Shown here piece by piece: positions 5,252 to 5,762 of a stretch of DNA of 5,762 bases. Each line of letters opens with the position of its first letter. The first letter of the stretch is position 1. Source of the DNA: Thermoplasmata archaeon (GTDB lineage: Archaea; Thermoplasmatota; Thermoplasmata; Thermoplasmatales; GCA-001856825); NCBI GenBank assembly GCA_021793855.1, contig JAJYRY010000069.1, positions 1 through 5,762 on the forward strand, written 5' to 3'. The notes beneath the pieces are model-generated. The model did not search any database. It was not told where the DNA came from and saw only the letters and a program-made list of their open reading frames with translations. The translations under genes and the position numbers were made by a program.

Positions 5252-5762
5252 GTGAACAATGCGGATTCAAGGGGAAATTTCGTTACCGTTGAGGATATTG
5301 AAGAGGCGGCGGAAAACATCAAGGGCTACGTGACTAGGAGCCCATTGATATTTTCCCCATATTTCAGCGACAAAACTGGAAGGGAGGTATACCTGAAGGC
5401 CGAGATTTTCCAGCCAACGAGGGTATTCAAGCTGAGAGGTGTTGTGAATAAACTTCAATCACTTCGTAGTGCGGAAAGGGTAGTTACAGCCTCCTCAGGG
5501 AACCACGGTCTCTCACTTGCTTATGCATCTAAAATTTTCCGGAAGAAGGCGAGGATATTCGTTCCAGAATGGGCCAATCCAGACAAGGTGAACGCCATAA
5601 CTTCATTTGGTGCAGAAGTCGCAGTTGGTGGAGATAGTTATGAGGCAGCACATGCAAAGGCGGTGAAGTATTCCAACGAAGTTGGTGCAGAGTTCATACA
5701 TCCTTTCGAGGATCCTTACGTGATTGCCGGCCAGGGAACAATCGGGCTCGAGATTTTTGAGG
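5252..5762 (+). CDS. Serine/threonine dehydratase-like PLP enzyme (fold type II), 3' partial
   Basis: The open frame runs off the right edge, giving 170 complete residues of a family usually about 310-400 long. It was read directly from the sequence. FQPTRVFKLRGVVNKL (53-68) contains Lys60, the expected Schiff-base lysine. SSGNHGLSLAYA (81-92) is the PLP-phosphate loop typical of threonine dehydratase and serine racemase. FVPEWANPDKVNAITSFGAEV and later HPFEDPYVIAGQGTIGLEI are further hallmarks of the same group. The enzyme would deaminate serine or threonine to 2-oxo acids, or act as a related lyase or racemase; the partial sequence does not decide. The usual small residue plus Ser before Phe-Lys is Arg57-Val58. 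GTG is the first start after an in-frame TAA at 5228, and the TATA box sits at leaderless distance. Any C-terminal ACT domain would lie outside the window. It is divergent from the transporter gene. Confidence 0.9.
   Translation, partial: MNNADSRGNFVTVEDIEEAAENIKGYVTRSPLIFSPYFSDKTGREVYLKAEIFQPTRVFKLRGVVNKLQSLRSAERVVTASSGNHGLSLAYASKIFRKKARIFVPEWANPDKVNAITSFGAEVAVGGDSYEAAHAKAVKYSNEVGAEFIHPFEDPYVIAGQGTIGLEIFE

Overview
The window looks like chromosomal DNA of a thermoacidophilic-type euryarchaeon, most likely of the Thermoplasmatales. This is an inference from several features. Most genes have an AT-rich TATA-like box about 24-29 bases before the start codon, as expected for leaderless archaeal transcripts. 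Arginine is often AGG and isoleucine often ATA. The genes are short and closely packed. No phage, transposon, CRISPR, rRNA or tRNA signal was seen.

Layout: positions 1-585 (+) hold the C-terminal part of a flavoprotein of the NADH oxidase / 2,4-dienoyl-CoA reductase type, cut by the left edge. Three small single-gene units follow on the same strand: a zinc-ribbon protein (655-831), a seven-helix membrane protein with a pattern like the PrsW/YhfC/CPBP intramembrane protease group (923-1600), and a protein with a helical N-terminus and two C-terminal membrane helices (1710-2213). A convergent junction of only 16 bases leads to a minus-strand block: a Gfo/Idh/MocA-type NAD(P)-dependent oxidoreductase (2230-3189), two overlapping small unknown genes (3296-3628 and 3615-3785), and a 403-residue major facilitator transporter resembling the fosmidomycin-resistance group (3901-5112). 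A 139-base divergent intergenic region then separates the transporter from the 5' part of a serine/threonine dehydratase-like PLP enzyme (5252 to the right edge).

The genes do not form an obvious shared pathway. Most seem to be separately promoted housekeeping or accessory metabolism genes. The only tightly coupled pair is the two small unknown genes, which overlap by 14 bases and share a short strand motif. The transporter and the PLP enzyme share a divergent control region, but a shared substrate cannot be shown from sequence. The points most worth following are the overlapping gene pair, the oxidoreductase lacking its usual catalytic aspartate, the degenerate protease-like membrane protein and the flavoprotein with a contracted nucleotide-binding region. 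No stretch over 300 bases lacks a gene.
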